Origin: Amia ocellicauda
Taxonomy: Eukaryota > Chordata > Actinopteri > Amiiformes > Amiidae
Reading direction: 5' to 3'
DNA: 64,000 nt
Assembly: GCF_036373705.1 (NCBI RefSeq)
Contig: NC_089854.1
Location: forward strand, 23,352,339 to 23,416,338
The notes beneath the pieces were generated by a model. That model saw only the letters and a list, made by a program, of their open reading frames with translations, was not told the origin of the DNA and made no database searches. The position numbers were made by a program, and so were the translations under genes. Below are positions 40,595-53,700 of this stretch, one piece after another. Position 1 is the first letter of the stretch. Every line of letters starts with the position of its first letter.

Positions 40595-41599
40595 TTATCA
40601 TCAGCAGCCTATATCCATACACTGTTGAAGGCCTCCCCAAGATATCTATCTATCTATTTTCTAAAAAAATCACATGTTCTTTTCCAGCATTTTCCTCAAC
40701 TGAATTTGTTTTTTAAAAAAACGTTACATTAAATGCAATATCGGTTAAAAAATGAACTAATGGCTGTGTAACTTGCTGTTGGAAAATAACAATAAATACA
40801 TAATAAATATTGTTTTTAACATCGTCATAATTTATTCTTGTTAAATAACTACATCAATATACATGCTATCTTACCTTGAGTATTTCCAGTCCAGTCGTGA
40901 GACGATGTTTTCGCAAGCAGGAAACCAGTAACGTGTTAGTTTGGTTGATTAATGAACTGATTTTTATGATGTATAAAATGTATACTCTGATTAATGTATC
41001 CCCATTCATTAAACTGTGCACTGTATTAAACACGTAGTAAGTAGTGCCAATGCACACAACGTTAAAACCAATCAAAAGGTTGTCACAAGATACACTAAGT
41101 CATTATTGATAAAACATAATAATACATCTTACTGGTATTATCATTTGACTTGCAAAAAATGTTGTTCTTTGCAAAACAAGCCCCACAATTACACACTTCG
41201 AAGACTGAATCAAATACAAAATAAATAAATCAATAATCTTCTCTCCTTTTCAATCTAAAACTGAAGCAAATAATAAAAATGATGCATATATTCGTAAACA
41301 GCCCGATACAGATCATTTCTTTACAATCAGACAGTAATTTAGCAATTAAAGCTCAATTTTGTATCACTGATGGATACAGCACTATATATATTACATCGCC
41401 CGTCTTTCTCTCCATTAGACTGATCGATACACGTTTTAGGCCTATTATATAATCCCAATGAGCCCAAATGACAAATAAATAACCGCCTCCTTTGAAGCTT
41501 CATCCAAAACAACTGGAAAAGTTAATGCACATCCCAATTTGTATCCCATCGATCACAGACAGAAACTGTTGCAACTGACCATGAAGCGCAACACTCTCT
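39309..41599 (-). other. cep131: cep131 5' UTR intron region
   Basis: This lies between the first coding exon and the promoter. The bases 39309-39319 are 5' UTR of the coding exon. A strong minus-strand donor (ACTCAAG|GTAAGA) at about 40874 could end a further non-coding exon, although its 5' limit is not clear. A compound (TG)n(TA)n(CA)n repeat lies at 40533-40594. No coding exon was found. Confidence 0.4.
40533..40594. repeat. (TG)n(TA)n(CA)n self-complementary microsatellite
   Basis: About 15 TG units, 9 TA units and 7 CA units in a row. The TG and CA parts are mutually complementary, so the tract can fold back on itself with an AT-rich centre. Confidence 0.95.
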
Positions 41600-41790
41600 C
41601 TGTGGCAACCAGCAAACACAAGAGCCCCGCCCGCCGAGCGCTGTGATTGGCGGAGACGTGCCGTCACTCTCCGGGCTGCGACGATGTCATTGGTGAAAGG
41701 CGTGTTTCAGTTAACGGTGGAGGGTTCAAAGTGGGCGTGGCCAGACTCCAAGGTTGGTTGCGATGGCAGACTGGGCGGGGCCAAGCCTGT
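41600..41790 (-). promoter_or_regulatory. cep131: Candidate cep131 promoter with CCAAT and RFX-like sites
   Basis: This GC-rich block is the only promoter-like sequence upstream of the first cep131 coding exon. Read on the minus strand it has two CCAAT boxes (ATTGG on + at 41646-41650 and 41689-41693), a GC-box-like CCCCGCCCGCC at about 41623-41633, and an X-box-like palindrome GTTGCGATGGCAGA at 41757-41770 matching 11 of 14 positions of GTTGCCATGGCAAC. X-boxes are bound by RFX factors that drive ciliary genes. Start site and usage are inferred. Confidence 0.5.
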
Positions 41791-43100
41791 GCAGTGATGG
41801 GTTGAGGGGTAGGAGGGGGGCAACAGATGTACCAGCCATGGGTGAAGCTGTCGGAATTGTCAATTGTTATTTAGAGCTAAAATATAATTAGTATAAGATT
41901 ATACGTTAGTTAAAGTTCCTAAAAGCTAATGATGAAAGGTAATTAAAACTGCGGTGAAAGGTAAAGCTGTACATTTTAAGAAACTGCAGCTGTATCTTCA
42001 CAATTACTCGAGGATTTTATTTTAACTTTTAACAAAAATATACAAAACTGTTGTGATTTGAACATTTTATTAAATTTAGTTTTTTGGCTGACACAATAAT
42101 TTGGCTCTTAAAATCTAACAAACTGTAACATATAATTGTATTATTAAATCTGAATCTAGTTTTTGAACCGTCATTTCACACATAATCTCCCCCCCACACA
42201 CACACATTCCTGGGTAGCAGGTTAAGAAATTATGGGTCTCATTACAAACATTGGCTTCAATAAAAGCATATCATAAGCATAGCATTTCACCCTTAGTACA
42301 GTATTTAAATTACCTGAGCATTACCAGTGCTTGGAATCAGTGCTACATTATTATAATATATTTGTTCCATCTTTGCATAAAATATTCTGCATTATCCTGC
42401 TATATATAATCACAGTACACTTCCTTCTCATCTTAGATGTCTTAACTAGAGTAATAAGGTGCTTTCAAGTACACTATTTAGGGTCACCCAAGATTTTTAC
42501 TAAGTTTCCATAAATCTGGTCAAGGCTTAGTATAGTAAAAGTCTAGGAATATTAATGATTGGTCAATGACTGTGGATCAGAGTCATATCAGTCCACAGGT
42601 TTCTTCCATGTGGGGACCAGTTGGCAGAGGCCCCAGTTATCGTTTGAATTCCACTGCTACATGCCAGATGTCTGCCCCCTTATCCAGGGTAAGTGCCTCA
42701 GACAGGGTCTCCAGACCAGGGAGTGCCGAACATTGTTTCGCTTCCATGTGGGTCTCCAGAGTGCTCCTCAGACTGAAACAGCAAACGAAGCAATAAGTCA
42801 CACTTTGACTCCTCTGCTTCCTAAAACACATTCCTCTAAACCACCTGCAGCTGCAGCATATCATGAGCCCAACTAAGACAACTAACAACACCAAAAGGAC
42901 TGAATTGGAAAACCCTTGTGGATGGAACAACAACAACCTAACAATACCTAGCAGAAGTCTTGAAAAATATTTCCAGAGAAGGAATAATGTAAGGAATCAT
43001 CACAGAACATAAAGATTTTATACAATACAACCTGCAATCATTAATTTACCAATTCCCAGTACTTTAAACCTCACAAAGATGAAGGACAAAGACAGGGCCC
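41791..43100. other. Intergenic spacer between cep131 and rnf213
   Basis: The right part should be the 3' UTR of rnf213, transcribed leftward from 43101. I saw no clear poly(A) hexamer close to the stop, no exon and no recognised repeat. Confidence 0.4.
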
Positions 43101-46100
43101 TTACTCCCAGTGTGGAGGATAGTTGTCCTCAGGGACGGTGTTGTTGGTTTTGAGCAGAAGCATCTCGTGCAGCTCCCAGCAGAAAGCGTCAATGTCTGTG
43201 ACCCCCAGGAAGGCCCTGGTCTCTAGCCTCTCCTGCTCTGACAGCGTCTGCTGGTACTGTTCTGGGAGCCTCTCAAAGGGGTTCTGTCACCAGACGGATA
43301 CAGCGATACCACACATACTGAGAAACAACCAGGGCTAAACAGAGATACGACTGAAGCAAATTCCATTGTGCTGGTAGATTGGGGATTTCCCATCTTAAAT
43401 ATCTTAAAGGACTAAAATAAAAACTTTCATATGGTAGAATAATATGATCCTTGATAATGTCGATTTTAAAAGCTACTTCATCCACTTTAAAAACAGTGAT
43501 TGGATCCAGTAAGTCTTAAAAAAGAATCATGAGTAACAAACAAAAATAAATAAAAGCTTGTAATATTCCTGCTACTTACACCGATCAGCCGTAACATTAT
43601 GACCACTGACAGGTCAGGTGAATAACACTGATAATCTCGTTATCATGGCACCTGTCAGTGGGTGGGATATATTAGACAGCAAGTGAACATTTTGTCCTCA
43701 AAGTTGATGTGTTAGAAGCAGGAAAAATGGGCAAGCGTAAGGATCTGAGCGACTTTGATGAGGGCCAAATTGTGATGGCTAGACGACTGGGTCAGAGCAT
43801 CTCCAAAACTGCAGCTCTTGTGGGGTGTTCCCGGTCTGCAATGGTCAGTACCTATCAAAAGTGGTCCAAGGAAGGAAAAGCAGTGAACCAGCGACAGAGT
43901 CATGGGCGGCCAAGGCTCATTGATGCACGTGGGGAGCGAAGGCTGGCCCGTGTGGTCCAATCCACAGATGAGCTACTGTAGCTCAAACTGCTGAAAAAGT
44001 TCATGCTGGTTCTGATAGAAAGGTGTCAGAACACACAGCGCATCGCAGTTTGTTGCAAATGGGGCTGCGTAGCCGCAGAGCAGTCAGGGTGCCCATGCTG
44101 ACCCCTGTCCACTGCCGAAAGCACCTACAATGGGCACGTGAGCATCAGAACTGGACCACGGAGCAATGGAAGAAGATGGCCTGGTCTGATGAATCACGAG
44201 TTGTTGACTTGGCCTCCAAATTTCCCAGATCTCAATCCAATGGAGCATCTGTGGGATGTGCTGGACAAACAAGTCCAATCCATAGAGGCCCCACCTCACA
44301 ACTTACAGGACTTAAAGGATCTGCTGCTAACGTCTTGGTGCCAGATACCACAGCACACCTTCAGAGGTCTAGTGGAGTCCATGCCTCGATGGGTCAGGGC
44401 TGTTTTGGTGGCAAAAGGGGGACCTACACAATATTAGGCAGGTGGTCATAATGTTATGGCTGATCGGTGTATAATACAGTAGTAATAGATATTCACATGC
44501 AATTATATGATACCATTCATTTCAGGCTTTTTAGAGCAATGCTAAGGCATTGTATTTTCTACAAAAACAAGAAACCCAGAAGAACCTGTTTAGCCGCTGT
44601 GGAGATCAAAGCCCTGGGACAGCTGCACTCAATACTCACCTTTCCTTTCTGAAGCATCAGCTCCGACTTCCAGGAGGTGAGGAGCTGCCAGGCTGCCGTG
44701 CTGTGCTCCAGCCTGCACTCGTTCAGGGCCTGGGAGAAGACAAAGAAGAGCCCATTAGACTCAATTTGATCCACTGAAGCCACTGAAAACCCAAGACATA
44801 TGGCATACGAGGGCTGGGGCTGGGTTGCCTCAAACAGTACAGACAAAAGTGAGAGGGACACAGATTGCATTAGTGTGAGATACAGATCAAGTCAACGTAG
44901 TGAAGACCACAGACTGAGGTAAAAACTGTGCCGAACAGGGATAGAGCAGGTGGCAGTGTTGGGGGGTCCATTACAGTACAGAAAATTAAAAATGGACAGA
45001 GTGCTGTGAAGTGGAGTAATACTAGCCTTGATTACGACACTATAATGCATTAATGATTCTCAGATACGGTCAACTGTGTTAAGTCGAGTGTGTGGTGGAG
45101 TACAGGTGGACAGAGGGGGAGATCTGTACCTTGGCCACACTGCTAGACACCTGCTTGCCCATCTTCAGGATGTCCCTGAGGTAGGGCAGCAGAAGTCCTC
45201 GGGGCTCTCCGCCGGTCTTGCTCAGGAATCGGAGGCCGGTCTCAATGACCAACACAGTATCGCACACATCGGTGTAGGAGCGCAACATGGTCTTCACAGA
45301 ACTGCTCACCGAGCCTTTCAGAGGCTCCTGCACAGACACGGCACACTTGACTCAACAACAAACACAACTGGCTGCCGCCTTTTAACTTAAGTGCTGTAAG
45401 AACGCCACTCATGACAGTGAACATTAAGTGAACCCGTAAACCGCATTGTGTAGTTCAGTAAAGCATTTCACAATTACATCTACTCTACGCAAATGTTAAT
45501 TGATCATAATTCTTCACAGAGTATGGTGGTTAAAGCTTTGTTAATGTGTAATATTTGTATTTATTCATTGTATTCCTATCTTTCTGCTGCAAATCTTCGG
45601 AGACCACGAAGAGAAACTCACAGCCTGCTCTCTCGGTACACCCACCTGAGGAATCTTATCTCTCACTTCTGCTAAGATCAACGAGAAGTCCTGCTGGTGC
45701 CTGTTGAGGTATTTTGACGTGTTCTGCAATGAAAATTAAGAAATTAAAGACACTTCTAAATCCAGTTACAATAAACCCCTTGATAAGACACAACAAAATC
45801 CATTACATTGCAAGTTAATTGAAAGAGTTCTCTGATGAAGATTTAACGTTGTTATTTTCATTCGAATTACGTTGGTAAATATAGGTTAAACACATACATC
45901 TTTTTCTAATAGCAAGTAGAGCTCTCTCGATGTGGGCTCTAAAGTTTGACTTTTGTAAATGCCTATGCTCGGCACAGGACTCCAATCAGTGGGCTCTATT
46001 GCTTAATTATTCTACTCAGGCTGAAGCTCCAGCTAAAATTCACTCTCTCCCGCTCCCCACCACCCCGCTCTCTCTGCTGCAGCCCCTGCTCTCACTGCCT

Positions 46101-49100
46101 GGATGAGGGGTTTGCCCATGAGGAAGCGGCGGGCCAGCTGGCTCTGGATGCCCTGCATGTCGTAGCTGGTCACGGTCTCCTGTCCCTTCTTCAGGGTGTA
46201 GTGGCAGTGTGCCAACACTAGGGGCAGCAGCTCCCTCTCAGGGTGGCACATAGCCAGCTGAGTCTCAGACACACCTTCCAGGGGAACGCTGTAGGTACTA
46301 GCGGGCATAAAGAGAGAGCAGTTGCTACCAGTCACTTTCACAAGACAACAGCAGCTTACTAAATTCTAAGAGGTCATGAATCTACCTTGATGGGAATTTT
46401 ATGACACACACAAGGTTTATTAATGAGGTCCCAGGCAAATGCTTTGACTTGATTTTCATTCTTCAAAAACATGCGATTAGACTGTAAATCTGTTAAAAAC
46501 AACTATTATACTCCATATAGTGTTAGTGTTCTGTAATAAGAGACAGATTGTAGGTTATAGGTATGGGCACCGACCTGTCTGCCTGCAAGGCCTGCTTCCT
46601 GCTCTCCCTCACCAGCCCGTTATGTATCTCCGTCAGGAACTCGATCAGAGCACTGAGGCAGGAGCCAGCACCACGGCGACACAGAGACAGGAAACTGGCT
46701 GGGCTGTCGTTGGTCAGGTCCACTTCACAGAGATCCCTCGTGACTCCTGTCTCAGCTGACACACAGAGAGTGACACGTTTATCAACGGACATGTTCATCG
46801 AGGGACACGTTCTAAATTATGAAATTTCCATGAAATCTGATTTCATGAAATTTGAATGCAGCCCAGGATTTCCTTGAAATTTCATCTAAATTTCACTGTG
46901 AAATCACCAGAAATTGGTCCAACAAAATCGAATGCATTCGGATTGCATGCAATTGGAGTTCATGGAAATTTCACAGTGTATTGTGGCCTTAAAATATAAC
47001 GGGAACCTTTTTCACCAGACATGGGTTGAACCCCTAACTGTTCTGTTAAGCAACCCCAAACCTAACAAATCAGGCAGTTTTTAAGTCTCTATCGATCTTA
47101 TCTGGTTGAAGATACAAACCCTAAGGCAGTTTGACGAATTCCAGATTTGTAAACACTCACGATTGTTGGCAATCTCTGTCCTCAGCTGATTCCAGACTTC
47201 CATGAAGACCTTCACTCTTCTCTCCAATGTTGTCTTCTGAGAACCTGTAAGGGTAGGTGGAGACAAGCTTCAGAAACAAGGGATTTGACCCCAACAACCT
47301 CCAGATCTTAAGAGCAACCAGAGCCACGGAAGCACTGAAACTCCAACAGTGTACATTGCAGAGATATTACAAGGCCCATCGGACTTTGTGTACATCTTGC
47401 GAAAGGGTCTGTCATCCAGGACAGAGTGTGTACCTGATGGCAGCTGCCGCAAAAGCTGGCCGATGCTTTGGGAGCCCACGTCTGTCACATGTGGAAACAT
47501 CCTCAGCAGATCAGCCTGCAGAGCCGCCAGCTCGGGCAGGCGGTGCAGCAGTCTGACACAGCGCACCTGGCACAGAAACACGTTCACACACAGTGAGGCA
47601 CGATTTCAGAGTTCCCTGGGCCCTGTTTCTACCCGTAGTATATTACAAGAATTCATGCTGAACTCAAAAGCACAGGGAATCACATGACTAAAACCAGCAC
47701 CAGAGACAGGAGCTCCCGGGAGAGGCTACCTTCTTCAGGAACAGGCCGAGCAGTGTGGTGTTGCTGTGTTCTCCACTCTGGTCCAGCAGCTGGGTGATTC
47801 GTTCCACCGTGACCCTCTCAGGGCAGGTCCAGAAGCTGGAGCAGTCAGCGGGACTGTTGGATGGGAGGGTCAGTATAGACACAGGGTCTCCATATAGCAC
47901 CTTCATCAGGGGACTCCCGCTGAGCCGGTCATCAGCGTTGATCTGCTGCTGAGCTTGAATCAGAGCACGGTCCAGGCTCTGCAGGGGAGGCAATGATCAA
48001 TGATCCTGGTACAATGATATTCACTAATAGCCACTTCTGCTTTAATGCATGTCTTATGTAAAGAAGACTCCCTCAGAAACTCCCTCACCTGTATAACCGG
48101 GTTAACCACAGTTTTGCAGACCAGCTCCTCCCAGCACTGCCGAGCTTGTCTAGTAGATAACGAGCTGTCGATGTTGCCTGATCCTGATTGGTCATAACAA
48201 GAGATAAACACCAATCAGAACATGGACAAAACGCCACAGTCCCTTGGATGCATTAGCTGGGAATGTATCACTGTTGTGTTTGGCTTGCACCATACTCACT
48301 TGAACCGTTGTCCAGGAAGGAGTGGATGATCAGGTGGACAGTGATGGCTGTGTCATCGATGTTCTTGTCCAGGGCGCGTCCCAACACCCCCATGTCCTTC
48401 TCAAGGTGCTTCCACAGAAAATCCATCACATCACGCACTCTCGGGGATATCATATCACTGACACTCTGCATAGACATGGTTCATACAGTGTGTGAACCAA
48501 AGCATAAGGATGCTGATGAATAAATGACCAAATCGAAGACAAAACAACTTTATTTATCAAGCAATAGAAAGATCAGGTGTGTATGAGTGCATTGATGGAG
48601 GAGCATCGTACAATTGCAGCTGTTCAAAACTAAACATAAATAATACGTACATTATGAAGATTCAGGTAGTCACAGATTAATGACAAAACGTATAAGATAA
48701 GGGAGGTTTTCCCCATGCGATTAAACAGTTCTCTGTGTTGGGATGGACGTAAATCACATGAAATATAACACTCCATTACTCTTGGATCACAGCTTGCTCC
48801 GAGCAGCATGGCCATGTGTGTAAGGAGGCGCAGCGTGCAGGAGGCTGCCAGGGATAGTTGTCTCTCAGGTGCATCTGACCTCTGTCTTGCTTCGCCCAGA
48901 ACGTGGCCGGTGCGTGTTGTGTCTGTCACACTTAAGATATGAAAACAAAACAACAACAAAAACACCAAATGACAACAAACTGACTATTTAATGACTACCA
49001 TTAGAATGGCACTTTTATGATGATGTAAAATTAGTTCTACATCTTTTGATTATATGGTTCAATAACAAAATAAGAATATTTGGTTACCTTTGAGTTTTTG

Positions 49101-50667
49101 TGAAACCAGGAACTGGGTTGTGATTACTGCCCCCAACACATACTCCACAGTCTGGACAACGGCCCACTGCCACCGGCCTTCCACACTGACAGAGAAACAA
49201 AAAGGGTTTTATTATTACATCTCATCATATCAACACAACCTTTAAGCAGTATGCTCTGATGTCTTTCTTTCATTCAGGACTTTCACACTTTCCCAGCCTT
49301 GCCTCCAGGGAAGAGGGACACAGAGAAGCGTTTTTCTACCAAATCTCTCCAGTTAGTTTGTGATTTCCAATAAGCTATATGTACAAAAATGATCTTACCT
49401 CTCCAACAAAGGATACATGACCGTTGGCACAAACTGAAATGAAAGAGTTGGCCATCAATCACACGCAAACTTCAATATGATTTAAAAGTTTTCATAAATA
49501 ATAATCATAATAAAAACAATATACATTTTTATGATAATGTTAAAATTGAATATGCAGTATCTCTTGCCACCACAGTGAAAAGTTGTTTTATTATTATTAT
49601 TATTTTATTCTGGAATACTGATGTGTATGGTGCCAGTGACCTGGCAGCTCTCACTCACCGTACATCTGTAGTTTTTCATTTCTCATCCAGCTTCTTGCCT
49701 CCATTGTGTGATCATCGGGCATTGTGGGAAGGAAGCAGTTCTGAATGGGGGAAGAGGACACAAGGCTGTGAAGGGGATGTGTGATTTGAAGACTTACAAG
49801 AAATGTACGATCCCCTGGCATCACAGGCATTCATTTCAATCTCTTTTTTGTTTATTTTTTATGGTGAACCATGTCTCACCGTCATGGTCTGGGGACGACA
49901 AGATATCTGATGCAGGGGGGACAGCAAAGCATTTCCAGTTAGAAAAACGGCGGACGCGTGGACCACCAGCTCCAGCAGGGTGCGGTGTGGAGAGGGGAGT
50001 GTGGGTGTGATGGAGAGAGAGAACCCAGACACTCCGAGCCGATTGGTCAACAGGCCACAACAGAATTCCTTCAGTTCTCTTGATGAACAGAGAGAGCTTC
50101 CCCTCAGGAAGATTTCCAGTGGTTGCATATCCTGCACAATGAAGAGCTAATCAGTCATCCCACCTCTGACTGGGGTACAAGATTGTCAGTATTTTTAAAA
50201 TCTTTTACATCTGAATTACAGAATTGGCCACTGAAACACAATTCTCTTGCATTAGTGAGGAAAACGTAATGCATTACTGTCAAACTGTTTTAATTCATAA
50301 AGAGCAGAAAAGTGAAATATAACCGAACATGATCTCAATACATTTTCTGGGACAGTAAAGGTGCCACAGCACAAGTGTATGTACCTGTGGACGGGGGTGT
50401 AGTCGGGCGTCAGGCAATGCATAGTGACAGGTGACTTGACGAAACAGCGTCAGGCACAGGAGAACATAGGCCGTTCTGGGGGGGCAGCCCAAACCCTGGA
50501 ACGACAGGACAGAAATGGATCTCAATGCTCTCTGATCCAACAGCTTCAACTCACCTGAAATGTCTGCTAAAGCTCTGTTTGATTACTTTCTATTGCATGA
50601 AACATTTTCTGTTGTGCATTGAATAATCACATTACAATTCTACATTGAAAATAATAATAATACAAAC

Positions 50668-50713
<46 letters not shown>

Positions 50714-53700
50714 TGTGTGCTTTATTATTATTATTTCCTAATTTCATGAGATAGAGGATGTTCTCAATTCTTATTTTAAATCAATAATGTGCTCGTGGGG
50801 TGTGCAGCACCCTCTTCAGGACCAGGATGTACAGTCCTGTTCACAGACGTCTCCTGACCTGTAAAGCTGTGGCGATTGGCTCAGCCTGCGACTCCAGCAC
50901 CGCCCTGGACACCTCGTCCCGCAGGGCTTTGTACACAGGCCCAACGCACAGAAAGCGGTCCATCACCGCAGGGACCTGACGCTGCACAAAAGAATGCACA
51001 ACCGTCAGTCAGAGGGACCAGACCTGTAAACTGCCTCTCCTTTGTACTCTCTGAGAGTAAATGTTCATCAATCTCCACTAAACACCTTGTTGAAGTCTGG
51101 CCCTGTTACCTGTAAGGTGATGACCTCTGGTGGAAACACCCAGTGCCAGTGCGCGTCTCTCAGCAGGGCCTGGACCCTGTCCATCCCCGCCAGCCGGTTG
51201 ACAGCCCTCAGCAGATAGATCCGGTACCAGTCGTTGCGGGAGTATTCACACACCGCCTTCACCTGCGTAAGGTACGGCCCGGCCAGCTGCAACTCTGCCA
51301 GGGAGAGAGGAGGACATTGCAGGACAAGAGTAAAGATCCACTACAGAAACCATTTTCCCACTTCTAGGCTCAGAGCTACTCAGTCACATTGATTGATCAA
51401 GCTCCCCTCCCCTTAGACAACAGGTCCCCATTGCTCTTGCTATGGAAGTGACACCTAGAAAATGTCTGGGCAGGGGACGGACATGGCTGTGGATGGACAC
51501 ATGTCTGGGACACCTAGAATATGTCTGGATAATCCTTAAATGGTCCCGAACAATAAATGCTTGATTTGTGTTGTGTAGAACATGATTAAGTTAATAAATA
51601 TGTATACTAGTATTATACTACTACTTATACTACTACATCTCTCTCTATATCAACTATTTAAAATAATTATGATAATGATAAAAGAGGACTCATTTCTGAC
51701 CTGATTCAGATAGCACCTTCCGCAGTACATTGGCAGCGGTGTCCAGACAGGCCTGCAGGCCTGCCATGGTCTGCAGAAACTCTGCAGGATCATCCTGGCA
51801 GCTGGGGGTCTGTCTGCGGGCGACCCTGCTGAGGAACCGAGTGTCTGCCTGGAGCTGCCCCTCCTGCACCCTCCCCTCTTCTTTGCCCGGGCAGTACAGG
51901 GCGTCCTGGAACAAGACAGAGCACAAGCCTGACTGACAAAGTGGGCACAGTGGGCTCTCAGGGCCACAAAACTTGCAAGAACTATTTGTTGACTAGGTTA
52001 TATTGGACACTTAACTATAGAGTAAATGATTAAAAATGAGTCTGCATAACAACTCCCGCTGCCCTGCAAACTGCACAAAACATTCCTTGAACACAAGGGT
52101 GGGTCACTGTGGATGCTGTTACCTGGAAGCAGTTGACAAAGAGCAGATAGAGCTGGGACAGGTCCTCCTTGTCCAGGACATTCTGCTCCAAGTTCTTCAG
52201 ATATTCCTGGATGTGACCCTTCACCTGCTCAAAACTGACACACAGATAGCACTGTTAATCTGGGCCATGGCGCAGCATCATCCATCCACAGACACCAGGG
52301 GGTGATGTAAAGATATTTCCACAATGTGTGGAGAGCGGTAGTGCCGGTACCTGTGGTTCAGCAGCAGTTTGGGTAGGACGGAGCGAACAACAGGGCTGCG
52401 ATCGACACACTCTAAGAAAGGGCTGAGCTCTCTGGTCCGGTACACTGCGCCTGTGGGCACAAAAATACAGCGGCTCACTCTCTCCTACTTACTTTTCAGA
52501 GGACAAAGCAGTGGTGTTGAGATTTAAAAGACAGCTCTAGACACTCCCCAACACAAGCTGCTGTAATCCACCACTCTCAAACTCTCCCTCCCTTTCCACA
52601 AACCCCTCTCTTATCCCTGTCTTGGCCCCCGTCCCTCTTCCCCTCACCTTGCGCAGAGATGAGGAGAGAGAAGAGGAGCCCCACCACTCCCTCCCCAGGA
52701 CTGACTCCCTCCGCCAGACAGAAGCGCGACACCACCTCCAGGAAGAACGCATTGCAGTGCTTTCGCAGCTCTCTGTGCTTCTGCAGGCCGGACCTGAGAG
52801 TAAGACAGAGGTGTGAGAGGTGTTTACCTGTCTGAGCTTCACGTCAGGTGCTGGAGAAAGCGGAAGACCTAGTCCTACTTACTTCAGCGTGTCCGAGGGA
52901 GCAGGGCGGAAATCTGGTGAGAGACCAACCCTGCAATTGGGACAGAAGAGTCGTCCTCCTTCAATGCTTTGGTTGAGGCAGGGGAGACAGAAGACGTGCT
53001 TGCAGGGGAGAATGGTGGGCTCTGTGAGATCCAGCAGGCACACCGTGCATTTATTAATGCCAAACCTAAGAAGACAACAGCAGGAGATTCAATTTCCGTT
53101 GAAGAGGACAGAGCTGTCTGGCTTGACCACACAGATCTCCTTAAGTATTTCCTATTAAAAACTTCTTCTTAGTGACAATGAGAGCTGTCACCTGAAGTCC
53201 AGGTGGCTCGATTTCTCGTTGCACGAGTGGAGGATCCTCATGAGTCCCTTCAGAGTGTCGCTGTCGCTCAGGTCTGAAGATCCTTGCATGAACTGGACAT
53301 AGGGGAATCTCAGATCAGTACAGGAAGCACAGAGTCAGCGCTCACAATGCCAGGGGTTCATCATGTATGTATGGGGACCTGGGGGTCTCTCACCTTGTGC
53401 AGCAGAGCACAGTGTTGCAGAGCCAGAGCCTCCAGTCTGGGGTCCAGCTCTTTCACTCTCAGCACCACCTGCTGGATGAATATCGCCACTACAAGCACCC
53501 CACGCCACACAGCCCTGCACGGACAATAATGGAGTCACATATGCTGCAACCACGGTCATTCATTCAGTTCATCAAAGTACAGAGAGTACAAAACTGATGT
53601 AACAATAATGCAGTAAATTGACTAATCATCCTTTCATCTGATGGGGTATTTACATCCCATCCCTACAGGCTAATCATCATTGTCACTGCACCCACCTGAT

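Larger units (their letters stand above)
43101..48930 (-). other. rnf213: rnf213 C-terminal exons
   Basis: Twelve exons: 48651-48930, 48300-48465, 48089-48177, 47730-47978, 47434-47566, 47161-47244, 46575-46755, 46096-46288, 45646-45723, 45130-45327, 44640-44729, 43101-43283. They form the C-terminal domain after the RZ finger; a family block is [19 protein letters not shown]. The final residues are [14 protein letters not shown]. Two acceptors are ambiguous but stay in frame: 48177 or 48183, and 46288 or 46297. Confidence 0.88.

Noticed and set aside
43709..43981. A host gene with helix-turn-helix domain in the last rnf213 intron
   Set aside because: It lies inside inverted repeats with TA flanks and is the N terminus of a Tc1-like transposase.
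46805..46980. Repeated GAAATTTCATG-type motifs as a CRISPR-like or satellite array
   Set aside because: Spacing and sequence are irregular, and the region is a short intronic low-complexity patch rich in AAATTTC.
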